Source: Ostreococcus lucimarinus CCE9901
Taxonomy: Eukaryota > Chlorophyta > Mamiellophyceae > Mamiellales > Bathycoccaceae
Length of the DNA: 64,000 nt
Direction: 5' to 3'
Assembly: GCF_000092065.1 (NCBI RefSeq)
Contig: NC_009360.1
Coordinates: 496,001 to 560,000 of the forward strand
Shown here: positions 10,146-19,569 of the stretch, one piece after another
Numbering within the stretch: the stretch's first letter is position 1
How the letters are laid out: each line of letters opens with the position of its first letter
The notes under the pieces: model-generated
Seen by the model: only the letters and a program-made list of their open reading frames with translations
What the model was told of the DNA's origin: nothing
Database searches by the model: none
Translations under genes and position numbers: made by a program

Positions 10146-12266
10146 TCATGGCGATTTCCCCATATTATTCAACGCAGCTTGCTCGAGTCGTTTGCGATCC
10201 AGGGCGCGCTCTTTCTTCCCGCGCCGCTTAACCTTGGTGTGGTTCTTTCGTTTCTCGGTCTGCTCGTTCAGCGCTTCTTGCGCTTTCGCCGGCGTAGCGG
10301 GGGCATTGATCACGTGCGTGTCTGGTAATTCCGATCGGCGCATTTCTAATTCCGAACGCCCATGGAGTTTGGGCGGGACAGCCGGTGGTGGTCCTGGTGG
10401 CATTGGCGGTGATCCCGATCGCATGAGGTTTATCAACTGCTGAGACTTGCCCTTGTGCGGCGCGAAGTTCGGCATCGGCTGAGCGAACCCAGGAGAGAGC
10501 GCCGCGTGACCGCCTGGGACAGGGTGAGAACCGAAAAATTGCGGAGATGGCACCCGAGGGGGGTAACCATGCGGAGGCTGAATCATGGGAGGCATACCGG
10601 GTGGTGGTATTGGCACCGAATGCATCGGTGGATACAACACTGGAATCGGTTGCGCAGTCATCATCGGCGGCTGGTGCGCCCGGAGAGGTGGAGGAACGCC
10701 GTAAAGCGAAGCTTGAGGAATCGAAATCGGCACTTGCTGCGAACCCACGAGCGGTCGCGCGCGATCCTTACTCTTCGCCTTTTTCGTTTTCTTTTGAGCA
10801 CCGGTCACCTTACCATCACCTGTTGACTCGATTGCCAACATGGACACGTCCGGGATCTCGATCTCTGACTGTTGCTTTCTCCCTTCTCGCTTCTTGTCCT
10901 TTTGCTGTTTCGTCGCTGACGTCAGCGGCACCTCGCCAGATTCGATTTCCTTGGTCTGTGATGTTGGTTTCGGTTCCTTGACTATTTTCTGCTTGACTTT
11001 CTTATCCTTCACTCGGTTCTTCGCTGGTGGTTCTGGATCTTTCTTCTTCATACCGATCTGCTCCCATCCCCCTTCGTTGTCGGCGCCGCACGATTCTCGA
11101 CTCGCTGCAGCCGCTACTCGGCTCCTCTCAGCCTCCGCTTCTTCCGCCTTTCGAGCGCACTCGAGCGCCGCCTGCATTGCTATAGCGTCATCGCGCGCTT
11201 TCTGTCTCGCCGCCCGGCGCTGCGATGGCGAAGGTAACGGATCGTGCGCTTTCTTGGAGAATGGGTAATACAGTCTCGCCTTTTCGTCTCCGCGCGTGGG
11301 TTTGACCGCAAACGGACCAGACTTTGAGTTCTCATCTCGCACCATGTCGATCACCAGAACAGTTATGTCGTCTCTATTATCCTTTTGACTCTGGGCGAGC
11401 TTGTTCAGCGCCGTAGCCGCGTTCTGAACGTGCATCTTAGCCACACACGCCGACGCTTGCTTGGGCGTCGCTGCGTCCCACAACCCATCGCTCGCCAACA
11501 CCACCCTCGCTCCGTGGAAACGCTCGGGCACGACAACCATGCTCACCTCTGGCTCACTAATCACACCCCCTCGTTTTCCGTCTCTATCCCCGATCGAACG
11601 CGACACCGCGAGCCCACCCGGCCACACGCGCAACGGCCCGACGCCGACGCGTTCGCCATTCGGCCCGTCCTCGTACTCCGTCGGTCTAACTTCGCCGCCA
11701 GCCTCCTCGATCCGCTTCCGCTCGCTCTGCGACGTATCCAATCGATGTTCCGCGCTCAACCGCATCACCGGTATACCAGGCCCGAGATCGAGCGTCGCCA
11801 ACGAGTCCCCGACCGCCGCCGTCGTCACGCACCGCCCGCGAATGACGCAAATCGTCGCCGTCGCTCCACTGTGCACGTCTCGCGCCAAGAACGCCTCATC
11901 CACCGTGGCAAACGCTCTTTTCAACGCTTCCGGCAATCTTTGCTCGAACGCGTCGTCGGCGTCTTCGTGCTCCTCCAACGCTCCCGGCGCGTCCAGCGCC
12001 TCCGTCAGCGCCGATAAAAACGAATCCGCGCAGTGCTCCGCGCACGCCTTCCCACCGTGTCCATCGAACAGACCGAACATCGCAAACTCCACGCTCGCGT
12101 CGTTCGCGCCCTTCCCGCGTCGACCCGGCGTCCACAGCGCGCACACTTCGACGAGGTCGAAATCTTCACCCTTCTGCACCTTTCTCGAGTGCGCGATCGC
12201 GAGCGCGGGAAATCCCGCGCGATCGCCCGCCGCGGCGTCGCGCGGAACGTGCGTCGCGCCCACCAT
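10146..12266 (-). CDS. PP2C-type protein phosphatase with long proline-rich tail
   Basis: 706 aa. The first 310 residues form a PPM/PP2C phosphatase: FDGHGG (67-72), AVGDS (151-155), SRSIGD (222-227), ASDGLWD (258-264) and DDIT (299-302) supply the metal-binding aspartates. It should be a Mg/Mn-dependent Ser/Thr phosphatase. The remaining 400 residues are unusual: a Lys/Glu-rich region with Ala-rich coiled-coil character, a Pro/Gln/Met-rich segment (PPLRAHQPPMMTAQPIPVLY), and a very basic end (KRKNHTKVKRRGKKERALDRKR) that looks like a nuclear or nucleolar signal. The tail may target the enzyme to RNA or chromatin; that is inference. It is convergent with the PhyH gene, 98 bp apart. Confidence 0.9.
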   Translation of the reverse strand: MVGATHVPRDAAAGDRAGFPALAIAHSRKVQKGEDFDLVEVCALWTPGRRGKGANDASVEFAMFGLFDGHGGKACAEHCADSFLSALTEALDAPGALEEHEDADDAFEQRLPEALKRAFATVDEAFLARDVHSGATATICVIRGRCVTTAAVGDSLATLDLGPGIPVMRLSAEHRLDTSQSERKRIEEAGGEVRPTEYEDGPNGERVGVGPLRVWPGGLAVSRSIGDRDGKRGGVISEPEVSMVVVPERFHGARVVLASDGLWDAATPKQASACVAKMHVQNAATALNKLAQSQKDNRDDITVLVIDMVRDENSKSGPFAVKPTRGDEKARLYYPFSKKAHDPLPSPSQRRAARQKARDDAIAMQAALECARKAEEAEAERSRVAAAASRESCGADNEGGWEQIGMKKKDPEPPAKNRVKDKKVKQKIVKEPKPTSQTKEIESGEVPLTSATKQQKDKKREGRKQQSEIEIPDVSMLAIESTGDGKVTGAQKKTKKAKSKDRARPLVGSQQVPISIPQASLYGVPPPLRAHQPPMMTAQPIPVLYPPMHSVPIPPPGMPPMIQPPHGYPPRVPSPQFFGSHPVPGGHAALSPGFAQPMPNFAPHKGKSQQLINLMRSGSPPMPPGPPPAVPPKLHGRSELEMRRSELPDTHVINAPATPAKAQEALNEQTEKRKNHTKVKRRGKKERALDRKRLEQAALNNMGKSP

Positions 12267-12302
12267 GACGGTCGACGCGCGCGACGACCGCGGCCGACGC
12301 GC

Positions 12303-12335
12303 GAGGCGCGGTCTGAGGCGCGGTCTGAGGCGCGG
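12303..12335. repeat. 12-bp tandem repeat upstream of the PP2C start
   Basis: The unit GAGGCGCGGTCT occurs at 12303-12314 and 12315-12326, with a partial third copy at 12327-12335. It sits 37 bp upstream of the phosphatase ATG, within the probable 5' UTR or promoter. Confidence 0.85.
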
Positions 12336-12435
12336 CGCGGCGACGAGGACGCCCGAGACCGAGTCGGCGACGACGCGGCGAAAGCGATGCGACGGACGCG
12401 CGCGCGCGACGCCGACGCGCGCGTTACAACCATGT

Positions 12436-13170
12436 CTAACGGAGTTGTTTCGCGGGCTCGTGCTCTAGAATCTCGACGTCGAGACCCATGTCGCGCTCGA
12501 GCGCGCGCAGCGAGGCGCCGAGCGCGTCGATCGACGCCGCGCCCGCGCTCAATCGCACCAGAGCGTCCACGAGAAACAAACGCTCGGTTCCGAACGGCGC
12601 AGGCGCGGTATCCGTGGTCATACTCTCAATGTTCACGTCCCGATCGAACAAAACGCGCGTGAACGCGTGAGTGATTCCCGGGAAATCGTTCCCGCGGAGC
12701 AATACTCGACGATGCGTCGAAACCGTTTTCGCCGCGTCATCCTCGCTCGACGCGCGCACCGACGTCGTCAACCCCTCGATGCGCGCCAAATCGCTCTTGA
12801 AGGCGTCGACGTCGCTCTGATCTCGCACGAACGAGACGAGCATGGTGATCGTGAAGTCGCCGCGCAGTCGCGCCATGCGACTCTCCTCGACGTTTCCTCG
12901 CGCCGCCAACACCGCGGCCGTGACTTCGTTCACGATGCCCTTGCGATCTCGACCGAACGACGTGATGACGTATCGCGACACCGCGCCGTGCGCCGGTTTG
13001 CGCGCGCGCGCGACGTACGACGCGGACGGCGTCGTCGTCGCCGCGAGCGTGTCGAGCGGTCGCGGGAACGCCGCGTTCGCGGGCGGCGCGGCGCGAGACG
13101 CGCGCGAAGCGAGGAACGGGAGCGAACGCGCGATGCGCGCGATCGCGAGCGGGTCGACGGCGCGCGACAT
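12436..13170 (-). CDS. Tandem ACT-domain protein, GcvR-like
   Basis: 244 aa. A basic, Ala-rich N-terminus of about 60 residues looks like a plastid or mitochondrial targeting peptide. Two ACT domains follow: the first begins YVITSFGRDRKGIVNEVTAA (about 66-140), the second HRRVLLRGNDFPGITHAFTR (about 152-240). The pattern matches proteins related to the bacterial glycine-cleavage repressor GcvR and plant ACT-repeat proteins, which bind amino acids as allosteric sensors. No catalytic domain is attached, so a regulatory role is likely and the ligand is unknown. Confidence 0.8.
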   Translation of the reverse strand: MSRAVDPLAIARIARSLPFLASRASRAAPPANAAFPRPLDTLAATTTPSASYVARARKPAHGAVSRYVITSFGRDRKGIVNEVTAAVLAARGNVEESRMARLRGDFTITMLVSFVRDQSDVDAFKSDLARIEGLTTSVRASSEDDAAKTVSTHRRVLLRGNDFPGITHAFTRVLFDRDVNIESMTTDTAPAPFGTERLFLVDALVRLSAGAASIDALGASLRALERDMGLDVEILEHEPAKQLR

Positions 13171-13459
13171 GACGCGTGCGCGGTCGAACGCGCGCGCTGT
13201 GGGTGTCGGAGTGCGGCGAACGCGCCCAGAGCGGCGCGGTCGGCGGCCATCGACAATCTACGAGCTAATGGTGGTTTACAAGTGCGCAGTGCGCGTGAAC
13301 CCAAAGTTATCTTCGTCCGCTTGAGTTTCGTTCGCGGCTGGGCCGAGCGGATCGTAGGAACCCGTGTTCTTCTCAAACTGGGACGCGAGATTCGGTTAGT
13401 CGTCATCGGAGCGGATTGAAAGTGCCGTTGTTCTTCTCGAACTACGGGCGATCGCGACG

Positions 13460-14401
13460 TCAGTCGTGTCGTAAAACGCGCACGTCCGCATACGATCGCG
13501 CGCGCGTCACGAGACGTACCTGCGTTGCGATTCCTGGGTTTCTGCGAAGCGTCCAGCACGGATCCCCTCCAAACGTTTGCCGCAAGTCCTCGAGAAGCAT
13601 CTCGATGTCCATAAACAGCAACGACGGAAAGTCACTGAGCATCAGATCTATTCTACAGTCTTTCGGCATCGCCTTTCGCAGCGCGGAGACGGCGATGGCC
13701 GCCCTGGAGTACGCTCGATCCTCGAGACACAGCGCCGGCCGCCCTCGGAGCAGTTTGACGATGTCCGCGTCCGGCATGAGCGCTCGTAAACCCGTCACAC
13801 GCTCCAAGATCCCGTCCAACTCTTCCTGCGACGCGAGCAAACACGACGGAATCGTCGCGAACAACCCATCGGCGTCGCACGCGTCTCCTAATCGCTCCCT
13901 CGTCGACGCCGCGCGTTCCCGCACCCCCTCGAGCGCTTCCTCTCGAAGACGCAGCAATCTCGGCTCGCGCGCGCACACGTCTCCCGCGTCCACGTCCGCG
14001 CTCGCGAAAGTATTTTTAATCGCCAACATGGCCGCCATCGTCTCCCTCAGATCCACCGCGAGCTCCGCCGCGAGCGCTCGCTTCACCTCGCCTCTCGCCA
14101 CTCTTTCGCCGAGCCCCGGGCACAGCGCGAACAACCGATCGACGTCGCGCGCCAGCGCGTCCGCGTCCACGCCCCGCGCGTCCGCGACGACGTCCGCGGC
14201 CAATCGCCCGAGCGCGTCGTCCGCGCGTCCCTCCAGGATGTGTTTCACCTTCACCGTTCGCCCGAGCAGGTTCAGCGCCGGCCGCGTCGGCGTCGCGCGC
14301 GCGTCGTCCTCCGCCGCGCGTCTCGCGCCGCGCGCGCGTCGCGATGCGCGCGTCGCGAAACGCGCGTCGCGCGGCGCCGCGCGCGCCGTCGCGCGCGACA
14401 T
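13460..14401 (-). CDS. Helical-repeat protein, possibly mTERF-like
   Basis: 313 aa. A strongly basic, Ala/Arg-rich leader of about 50 residues suggests organelle import. The rest is all-helical, with recurring segments spaced like a repeat, for example LLRGRPALCLEDRAYSRAAI and LMLSDFPSLLFMDIEMLLED followed by WTLRRNPGI. The Leu-Pro and NPxI endings recall mTERF repeats, which bind organelle nucleic acid, but the match is weak and another solenoid is possible. The start at 14401 is 31 bp from the divergent HAD gene start at 14433. Longer in-frame starts up to 14635 would overlap that gene. Confidence 0.5.
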   Translation of the reverse strand: MSRATARAAPRDARFATRASRRARGARRAAEDDARATPTRPALNLLGRTVKVKHILEGRADDALGRLAADVVADARGVDADALARDVDRLFALCPGLGERVARGEVKRALAAELAVDLRETMAAMLAIKNTFASADVDAGDVCAREPRLLRLREEALEGVRERAASTRERLGDACDADGLFATIPSCLLASQEELDGILERVTGLRALMPDADIVKLLRGRPALCLEDRAYSRAAIAVSALRKAMPKDCRIDLMLSDFPSLLFMDIEMLLEDLRQTFGGDPCWTLRRNPGIATQVRLVTRARSYADVRVLRHD

Positions 14402-14432
14402 CGCGCGTCTCGTAGTCGCGAGTCGGCACTCG

Positions 14433-15206
14433 ATGGCGCGCGCGACGCCTCGCGCGGCGCGCGCCGTCGACGCGCGACCGCGCGCGCGCGCGACGAGGCG
14501 CGCGTCGACCGCGCGCGGGTCGAACTTCGACGCCCTCGTGTTCGACCTGGACGGCGTGCTGTACGACGGCGCGAACGGGTACCTCGCGCACGTGCGCGCG
14601 CGACAGCGCGCGTACCTGCGCGAACGGTTCGGCATGACGGCGGCGGAGGCGGCGGCGACGCGGAAAACGGCGTTCGCGAAGGCGAGTCAGTGCTACAAGG
14701 GCCTGCGCGATCTCGGGCTGGACGTCGAGTCGCAGGAGGCGTTCACGGCGTACTGCCGCGCGGGCGCGGAGACGTTTCTGAAGCCGGACGCGGCGCTCGC
14801 GGAATGCTTGCGAGCGATGCCGTATCGGAAGGTGGTGATGACGAACACGAGCGAGACGGAAGGGATGAAAGCGCTGACGGCGCTGGGACTGGACGCGTCG
14901 TCGAGCGATGCGTTCGAGAAGGTGTACGGGGGGATTTTCACGGCGCCGGCGTGCAAGCCGCAGCGCGAGGCGTTCGAGAAGGTGTTCGCAGATCTGGGAC
15001 GCGACGTGGACCCGCGGCGGTGCGTGATGTTTGAGGATTCGATGAAGAATGTAAAGGCGGCGAAGTCGTTCGGCATGACGACGGTGTTCGTGCGCACGCG
15101 AGGCGAGAGCGTGCTCGACGACGACGTCGAAGCGTGTTGCGACGCCGTCGTCGACGAGATCGAGTTCGAACAACTGCGCCGGCAACTGCCCGAGCTGTTC
15201 GATTAG
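14433..15206 (+). CDS. HAD-superfamily phosphatase, SDT1/pyrimidine 5'-nucleotidase-like
   Basis: 257 aa. All four HAD motifs are present: FDLDGVLYD (nucleophile Asp and acid), VVMTNTSE (motif II Thr), CKPQREAF (motif III Lys) and MFEDSMKN (motif IV). The cap insertion after motif I and the local sequence fit the SDT1/PHM8 group of pyrimidine 5'-nucleotidases. The first 37 residues are Arg/Ala-rich and resemble a plastid or mitochondrial transit peptide. The frame is open for about 1 kb upstream, but that part is antisense to the neighbouring helical-repeat gene and is not coding. Confidence 0.85.
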   Translation: MARATPRAARAVDARPRARATRRASTARGSNFDALVFDLDGVLYDGANGYLAHVRARQRAYLRERFGMTAAEAAATRKTAFAKASQCYKGLRDLGLDVESQEAFTAYCRAGAETFLKPDAALAECLRAMPYRKVVMTNTSETEGMKALTALGLDASSSDAFEKVYGGIFTAPACKPQREAFEKVFADLGRDVDPRRCVMFEDSMKNVKAAKSFGMTTVFVRTRGESVLDDDVEACCDAVVDEIEFEQLRRQLPELFD

Positions 15207-15358
15207 GCGCGAGTCGCGATGCGCGCGACGAGCGAATTAGTGTACCGCCGCGCTTCAACCGGCGAAACGCGGTGGAATTATTTAAATGAAGATTGAGACT
15301 GTTGTAAAATGTTACACGGCGCCCGCCGACTAAAATAAAACGAGACGCGCGCGCGTCC

Positions 15359-15946
15359 CTACCACGTGTACGCCGCCAACGCCGCGCTCGCCGCCGCGCT
15401 CACCCCGAATATCGCCAACGAGCTCGCGTTCGCGCTTTCGTTATCGATCCCCTTCGTCGTCGAGTCCCACACCAAGTGTCGAAACCCGCCGAGCGTGTGA
15501 AACACGAACGGAAAACTCAGCGCAAACTTCACCGGCACCACCGCCAGCGGCGCGTTCGCTTTAAACATTTCCATCGTCATCGGCACCGCCTCCGCGCCTC
15601 CGACGAGCGCTATGATCCCCCCCGCGCTCATCGCTCCCGTGAGCGCGACGCCCGTGACGCGATTCGTGATCGAGCTCAGCGCCACCGCCGGAAACTTATA
15701 GTGCGCGCGCCAGCTCCCGTCCGCCGCGAACACGTCCGGCGACATCGGTCGCTTCTCCAGCAGCGCGCGGTGGTTCTTCGGCGTGCCCAGGAACCCGGTG
15801 CCGCCCGTCGCCGGTTGTCCGTAGTCGTCCGGGACACCGCGCGATCCGATCGCGCGCGTCGCCGTCGCCGCGCGCGTCGCCTCGACGATCGCGCGCGCCG
15901 TCGACGCGCGCCTCGCGCGATCCGCGATCGCGCGCGCCGCGGACAT
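15359..15946 (-). CDS. SDHC: Succinate dehydrogenase cytochrome b subunit (complex II, SDHC)
   Basis: 195 aa. Mitochondrial membrane anchor of complex II. A 55-65 residue basic leader precedes the family opening RPMSPDVF. The first helix contains SSITNRVTG, with the Ser and Arg that line the quinone site. The second and third transmembrane segments are near 105-125 and 140-195, with the heme-ligand region FHTLGGFRHLVWD. Length and order are normal for an algal SDHC. It is nuclear-encoded here, divergent from the lumen-protein gene with 60 bp between start codons, and convergent with the HAD gene. Confidence 0.93.
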   Translation of the reverse strand: MSAARAIADRARRASTARAIVEATRAATATRAIGSRGVPDDYGQPATGGTGFLGTPKNHRALLEKRPMSPDVFAADGSWRAHYKFPAVALSSITNRVTGVALTGAMSAGGIIALVGGAEAVPMTMEMFKANAPLAVVPVKFALSFPFVFHTLGGFRHLVWDSTTKGIDNESANASSLAIFGVSAAASAALAAYTW

Positions 15947-16006
15947 GACCGCCGTCGTCGCGTCGCGTCGCGCTCTCGCGCGTCGGCGTCGGGCGATCGC
16001 GACACC

Positions 16007-16573
16007 ATGGCGCTCGCGCGCGCGCGAATCGCGCCCGTCGCGCCCGTCGCGCGCGACGCGCGGGCGACGCGCGCGACGACGTCGAGGCGCGAGCTCGCGG
16101 GCGCGGTCGCGCTCGTCGCGACGCTCGGGCGATGCGACGGCGCGCGCGCATCGCGCGATGCGATGGATTACGACGCCGACACGCTCGACGCGCTCGACGC
16201 GGCGACGCGGGTGGTGCGAGGGAAGGCGAGGGAGGGCGATCGCGCGCGGATCGACGGATGGTACGAGCGGAACAAGCGGCGGTACGATAACGCGACGCGA
16301 GGGAAGTCGTTCTTGATGACGACGAAGACGCTGCGATACGCCGCGGGACGCGAGCGGAGCGAGACGTTCGACGAGGCGAAGTTTGATGAATGGGTGAAGC
16401 TTTCGCGAGCGCTCACCGATGGGTCGATGAGCGTGAAAGAGCAGCGCGAGGCGTACGGCGCGGCGGTTTGGGCGAATAACGATAAGAGCGACGCGAAGAA
16501 TCGAATCGGGCTCTGCGCGTTCGGCGCGACGGGGCCGACGCGAGCGCTCGGTATCGATTGTTCGGGCTTTTAG
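16007..16573 (+). CDS. Predicted Tat-targeted thylakoid lumen protein, unknown function
   Basis: 188 aa; I recognise no domain. The N-terminus has the look of a bipartite thylakoid transit peptide: an Ala/Arg-rich plastid part, then a twin-arginine SRREL (26-30) before a hydrophobic run AGAVALVATL and a plausible cleavage site after GARA. The mature part is soluble, charged and rich in Lys/Asp (WYERNKRRYDNATRGKSF). It is probably a lumen protein imported through the Tat pathway, whose HCF106 component is encoded 13 kb away. The 3' end is 68 bp from the convergent ABC1 kinase gene. Confidence 0.7.
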   Translation: MALARARIAPVAPVARDARATRATTSRRELAGAVALVATLGRCDGARASRDAMDYDADTLDALDAATRVVRGKAREGDRARIDGWYERNKRRYDNATRGKSFLMTTKTLRYAAGRERSETFDEAKFDEWVKLSRALTDGSMSVKEQREAYGAAVWANNDKSDAKNRIGLCAFGATGPTRALGIDCSGF

Positions 16574-16641
16574 ATTGTGATTGATTTATTGTTTTTGCGA
16601 GCTGTGATGCGTGAGATATAAAAAATGTGTGCGCGGTGTAT

Positions 16642-19389
16642 CTAACGGCCTCTTTGGAGACTCGGAGTTCGTCCCGGGATGGGGAACTTGCTCAAATCGT
16701 CTCGCGTGCGCTCGGCGAGACGCTGCTGGAATTTTTCTATAAACTTGTTCGACATGCGTTGAACGCCTGGCGCAACCGTGGGAAGGATGACGCGAATCGA
16801 GTCGGTTTCGATTCTCGACACACCGTTCGCCGCACCGGGAAGTTGCGCGAAGATTTTGTCCAAGGACTGAACAGAGCCGCCCGACGGGCCAGCCGCGAGC
16901 TCGACGAGCGCCCGCAACAGCGCTAAATTCTTCTTGTCGTCAAACGTGAGCGCGATGGCATCCTTGTTCTGAGACGCGAGGATGGACAGGAAAATAGACG
17001 CGTTCAATCCAGGGACCAAAGCCAAAGGAGTAATCGTTGCCAGCGTCGCGAATGGCGACGCGCTTCCAAGCAACTGCCACGCTTGCGCGGCGCCGTTTCT
17101 GCTAAGACTGTCCGCGGCGCGCACAGCTTCCTCCACGACGAGATCTTGCAAGTAATTGCCCTCGCCAGAGAATACGATGGACAGTGCATCGCGCGTCGCG
17201 GGATCGAGCTCAGAAAGCACCTTGGCGTCTTCAATCGTCAAACTTTCCGTGGCGCCCATCGAGTTCGTGAACTTGGAAAAACCTCCAGCAATGTCCTTCA
17301 CGCGCGACACCTTCAGACGATCGCTTCCACCGTACACAAAAGATCGGAGTGCCGCGCGCATCCTCGGAGAGTCATCCGACAATAAGCGCCGTGCGATGTA
17401 TGGAAAGCATTCGTCGACAATCGCGTAGTTGGAATCGACACTCAGTCCCAACCCTTCGAGCGTTCCGAACGCGCGCAAAATAAGGACAAAGTACGGGGGC
17501 AGCGACAGCGGGTATTGCTTCGCCAAATCGTCGAGCTTCTCTGAAAGTTCGCCGACGCGGGAGCTTTGTTGCGCATTAAGTGCGTCGGTCTTGGCGGTGA
17601 TTCCGCCGCCGGTACCGTAAAGCGTTTCCAACGTCTCCGCAAGGACGGGAACGACGATTGAACGACTCACCGGATCGTTCGCCAATTCTGGCGGAACGAA
17701 ACCGAGGTTGACCAAATCTCCTAGTGTTTTGTCGTATTCTTTCGCACTCAAATGCGCGATGTATTCCACGAAGGCAATTCGCTGTTCTTCGCTGATGGTC
17801 GTCATCATGCCGTAATCCAATATGCACAGGCGTCCGTTGTCTTCGAGCAGAAAATTTCCGGGGTGCGGATCGGCGTGCAAGAAACCTGTTTCCAAGAACT
17901 GCACCATGTAACTGTTGAGTAACGTCTCGACAAGCTTTTCTCGAGTCTCCTTGTTTGTGTTAGATGCCTCGATTTCGGTGAGCTTGCGACCCGCCACCCA
18001 CTCTTGCGTCAAGACTTTGCGAGTCGAGCACGAACGGAACACATGCGGCACCTTGATGGTGCCGCGAACGAAAGGCACGCTGTTCATGTCGGCCTCAAAG
18101 CGCGATGCGTTTGACGCTTCGAGTCCAAAGTCGAGTTCTTCCAAAAATCTCTCCGCCGCGACGTCCAGCACTGGCAGAAAACCCTCCGCGCCTTGCTGAA
18201 TTTGCCCAAGCGGTCCTTCCTTCGGCAAGGAAGCCAAGGACTCTAGCACGGAGCGAATCACCAGCAAGTCCAAAGTGACGACTTCTAAGATCGCCGGTCG
18301 CTGCACTTTGACCGCGACGTCCATACCCCAATCTCCCTGTTCTTTTTCCATGACTTTCGTGGCTTTCAGCCGTGCTTTGTACACTTGACCGATCGATGCT
18401 GCGGCGACCGGTTCCTCGAACGCACTCACGTCTTCAAACACATCCTCGAGCGGTTTTCCAAGCTCTTGTCGAATCAGCTCGCGTGCCTCGACGCTACTGA
18501 ATGGTTTTACGCCATCCAACAGCGTCTGCAGCGCCTCAAGGTACGCCGGAGGCAGCAAGTCTGGGCGAATCGCCACTGCTTGTCCAACCTTGACGAACGC
18601 CGGCCCTTGCTTAGCGATGATATCCTTCAACTGTCGAGCGCGTTCGACGGAGTTTTTTTCCACTTTACCCGTTTGAATATCGAGTAGTAAAGCCAAGACC
18701 CAGCCCATGACGTCGGCGAGCAAGCTGCCCGAACGCTTCGCGATGGCCGCTGGTCTACGACTCCAGTACGCTCGAATCTTCGCGACATCGTACGTCGTCG
18801 GCAAAGCATCGGATTCACCCCCACGCGCGAGACCTATCGCCGCCGCGCTTTCCTCAGCTTCATCGCCACTGTTTGTGATCGCTAATACGCCAGCCATCGA
18901 CACCGCGATCGCTTGTAACGCCGCGCCGACGGCGTCCTCCGGCAAGAGCTCGGCGACGCCAAACGTCTGGAACGCCGCGGTCGCCGCGCCGAACGCCTTG
19001 CTTTCGATAAAACGCCCCCTCGCCGCCTTCAGCGCCTCAACCGCGACATCTGTCGCACCTTGCCACTCGATCGAGCTCACGAGCTCCCCTGTTCCATCCT
19101 CGCGCTGCCCGAACGCTCTCAAGCGAAGCATCGGCTCCAGCGCCTCTCTCGTCGCCGCGTACAACTTCGCCGGCGACATCTCACGCAGGACGTGCAGACC
19201 GCTGTCGTCCAGCGCGCGATTCAAAACCTCCACATCGATGTGCGTCAGCGCGTCGACCGCGGCCGGGAGATCGGGGACGACGCGCGTGATGACTGTTGAT
19301 TTTCGCGTTGCGCGATGCGTCGACGTCGACGGGCGACCGGCGCGGCGCGGCGCGACGCCGCGCGCGAGCGACGCGCCGGCGAGCGACAT
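16642..19389 (-). CDS. ABC1/UbiB-family atypical kinase, probably plastidial (ABC1K)
   Basis: 915 aa. The ABC1 domain spans about 240-560. The diagnostic KVGQ motif is at 267-270, the Ala-rich loop at 328-335, the ATP Lys in VAVKVQ (361), the catalytic loop HADPHPGN at 505-512 and the metal-binding DYG at 525-527. An Arg/Ser-rich start points to a plastid transit peptide. The long C-terminal region after the kinase domain fits plastoglobule ABC1Ks, which act in prenylquinone metabolism and light stress. The exact subfamily (ABC1K1 or 3) cannot be fixed by eye. Confidence 0.9.
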   Translation of the reverse strand: MSLAGASLARGVAPRRAGRPSTSTHRATRKSTVITRVVPDLPAAVDALTHIDVEVLNRALDDSGLHVLREMSPAKLYAATREALEPMLRLRAFGQREDGTGELVSSIEWQGATDVAVEALKAARGRFIESKAFGAATAAFQTFGVAELLPEDAVGAALQAIAVSMAGVLAITNSGDEAEESAAAIGLARGGESDALPTTYDVAKIRAYWSRRPAAIAKRSGSLLADVMGWVLALLLDIQTGKVEKNSVERARQLKDIIAKQGPAFVKVGQAVAIRPDLLPPAYLEALQTLLDGVKPFSSVEARELIRQELGKPLEDVFEDVSAFEEPVAAASIGQVYKARLKATKVMEKEQGDWGMDVAVKVQRPAILEVVTLDLLVIRSVLESLASLPKEGPLGQIQQGAEGFLPVLDVAAERFLEELDFGLEASNASRFEADMNSVPFVRGTIKVPHVFRSCSTRKVLTQEWVAGRKLTEIEASNTNKETREKLVETLLNSYMVQFLETGFLHADPHPGNFLLEDNGRLCILDYGMMTTISEEQRIAFVEYIAHLSAKEYDKTLGDLVNLGFVPPELANDPVSRSIVVPVLAETLETLYGTGGGITAKTDALNAQQSSRVGELSEKLDDLAKQYPLSLPPYFVLILRAFGTLEGLGLSVDSNYAIVDECFPYIARRLLSDDSPRMRAALRSFVYGGSDRLKVSRVKDIAGGFSKFTNSMGATESLTIEDAKVLSELDPATRDALSIVFSGEGNYLQDLVVEEAVRAADSLSRNGAAQAWQLLGSASPFATLATITPLALVPGLNASIFLSILASQNKDAIALTFDDKKNLALLRALVELAAGPSGGSVQSLDKIFAQLPGAANGVSRIETDSIRVILPTVAPGVQRMSNKFIEKFQQRLAERTRDDLSKFPIPGRTPSLQRGR

Positions 19390-19569
19390 GGCGCGCGCGC
19401 GAGGTGGTCGAGCGTCACTCTCGCGCGCGCGTGCGGTCGGGCGGGCCGTGCGTCACTGTCCCTCGCGCGCGGGCGCGGATAAGTGAGGAGTCCTCTGACA
19501 GGCAAAAAGCGTCCTCTGAGAGCGCGCGGCGATCGCGCGGTGACAACGCGGCTATGCTAATTTCAGGCG

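Noticed and set aside
13171-13459. Possible tRNA near a GGGCCGAGCGGAT-like segment
   Set aside because: No acceptor stem or T-arm GGTTCGA at the right spacing could be paired. No tRNA was found elsewhere either.
13416-14432. Long in-frame extension upstream of the HAD phosphatase
   Set aside because: It is antisense to the helical-repeat gene and Ser/Ala/Arg-rich without structure. The ATG at 14433 starts a normal transit peptide and domain.
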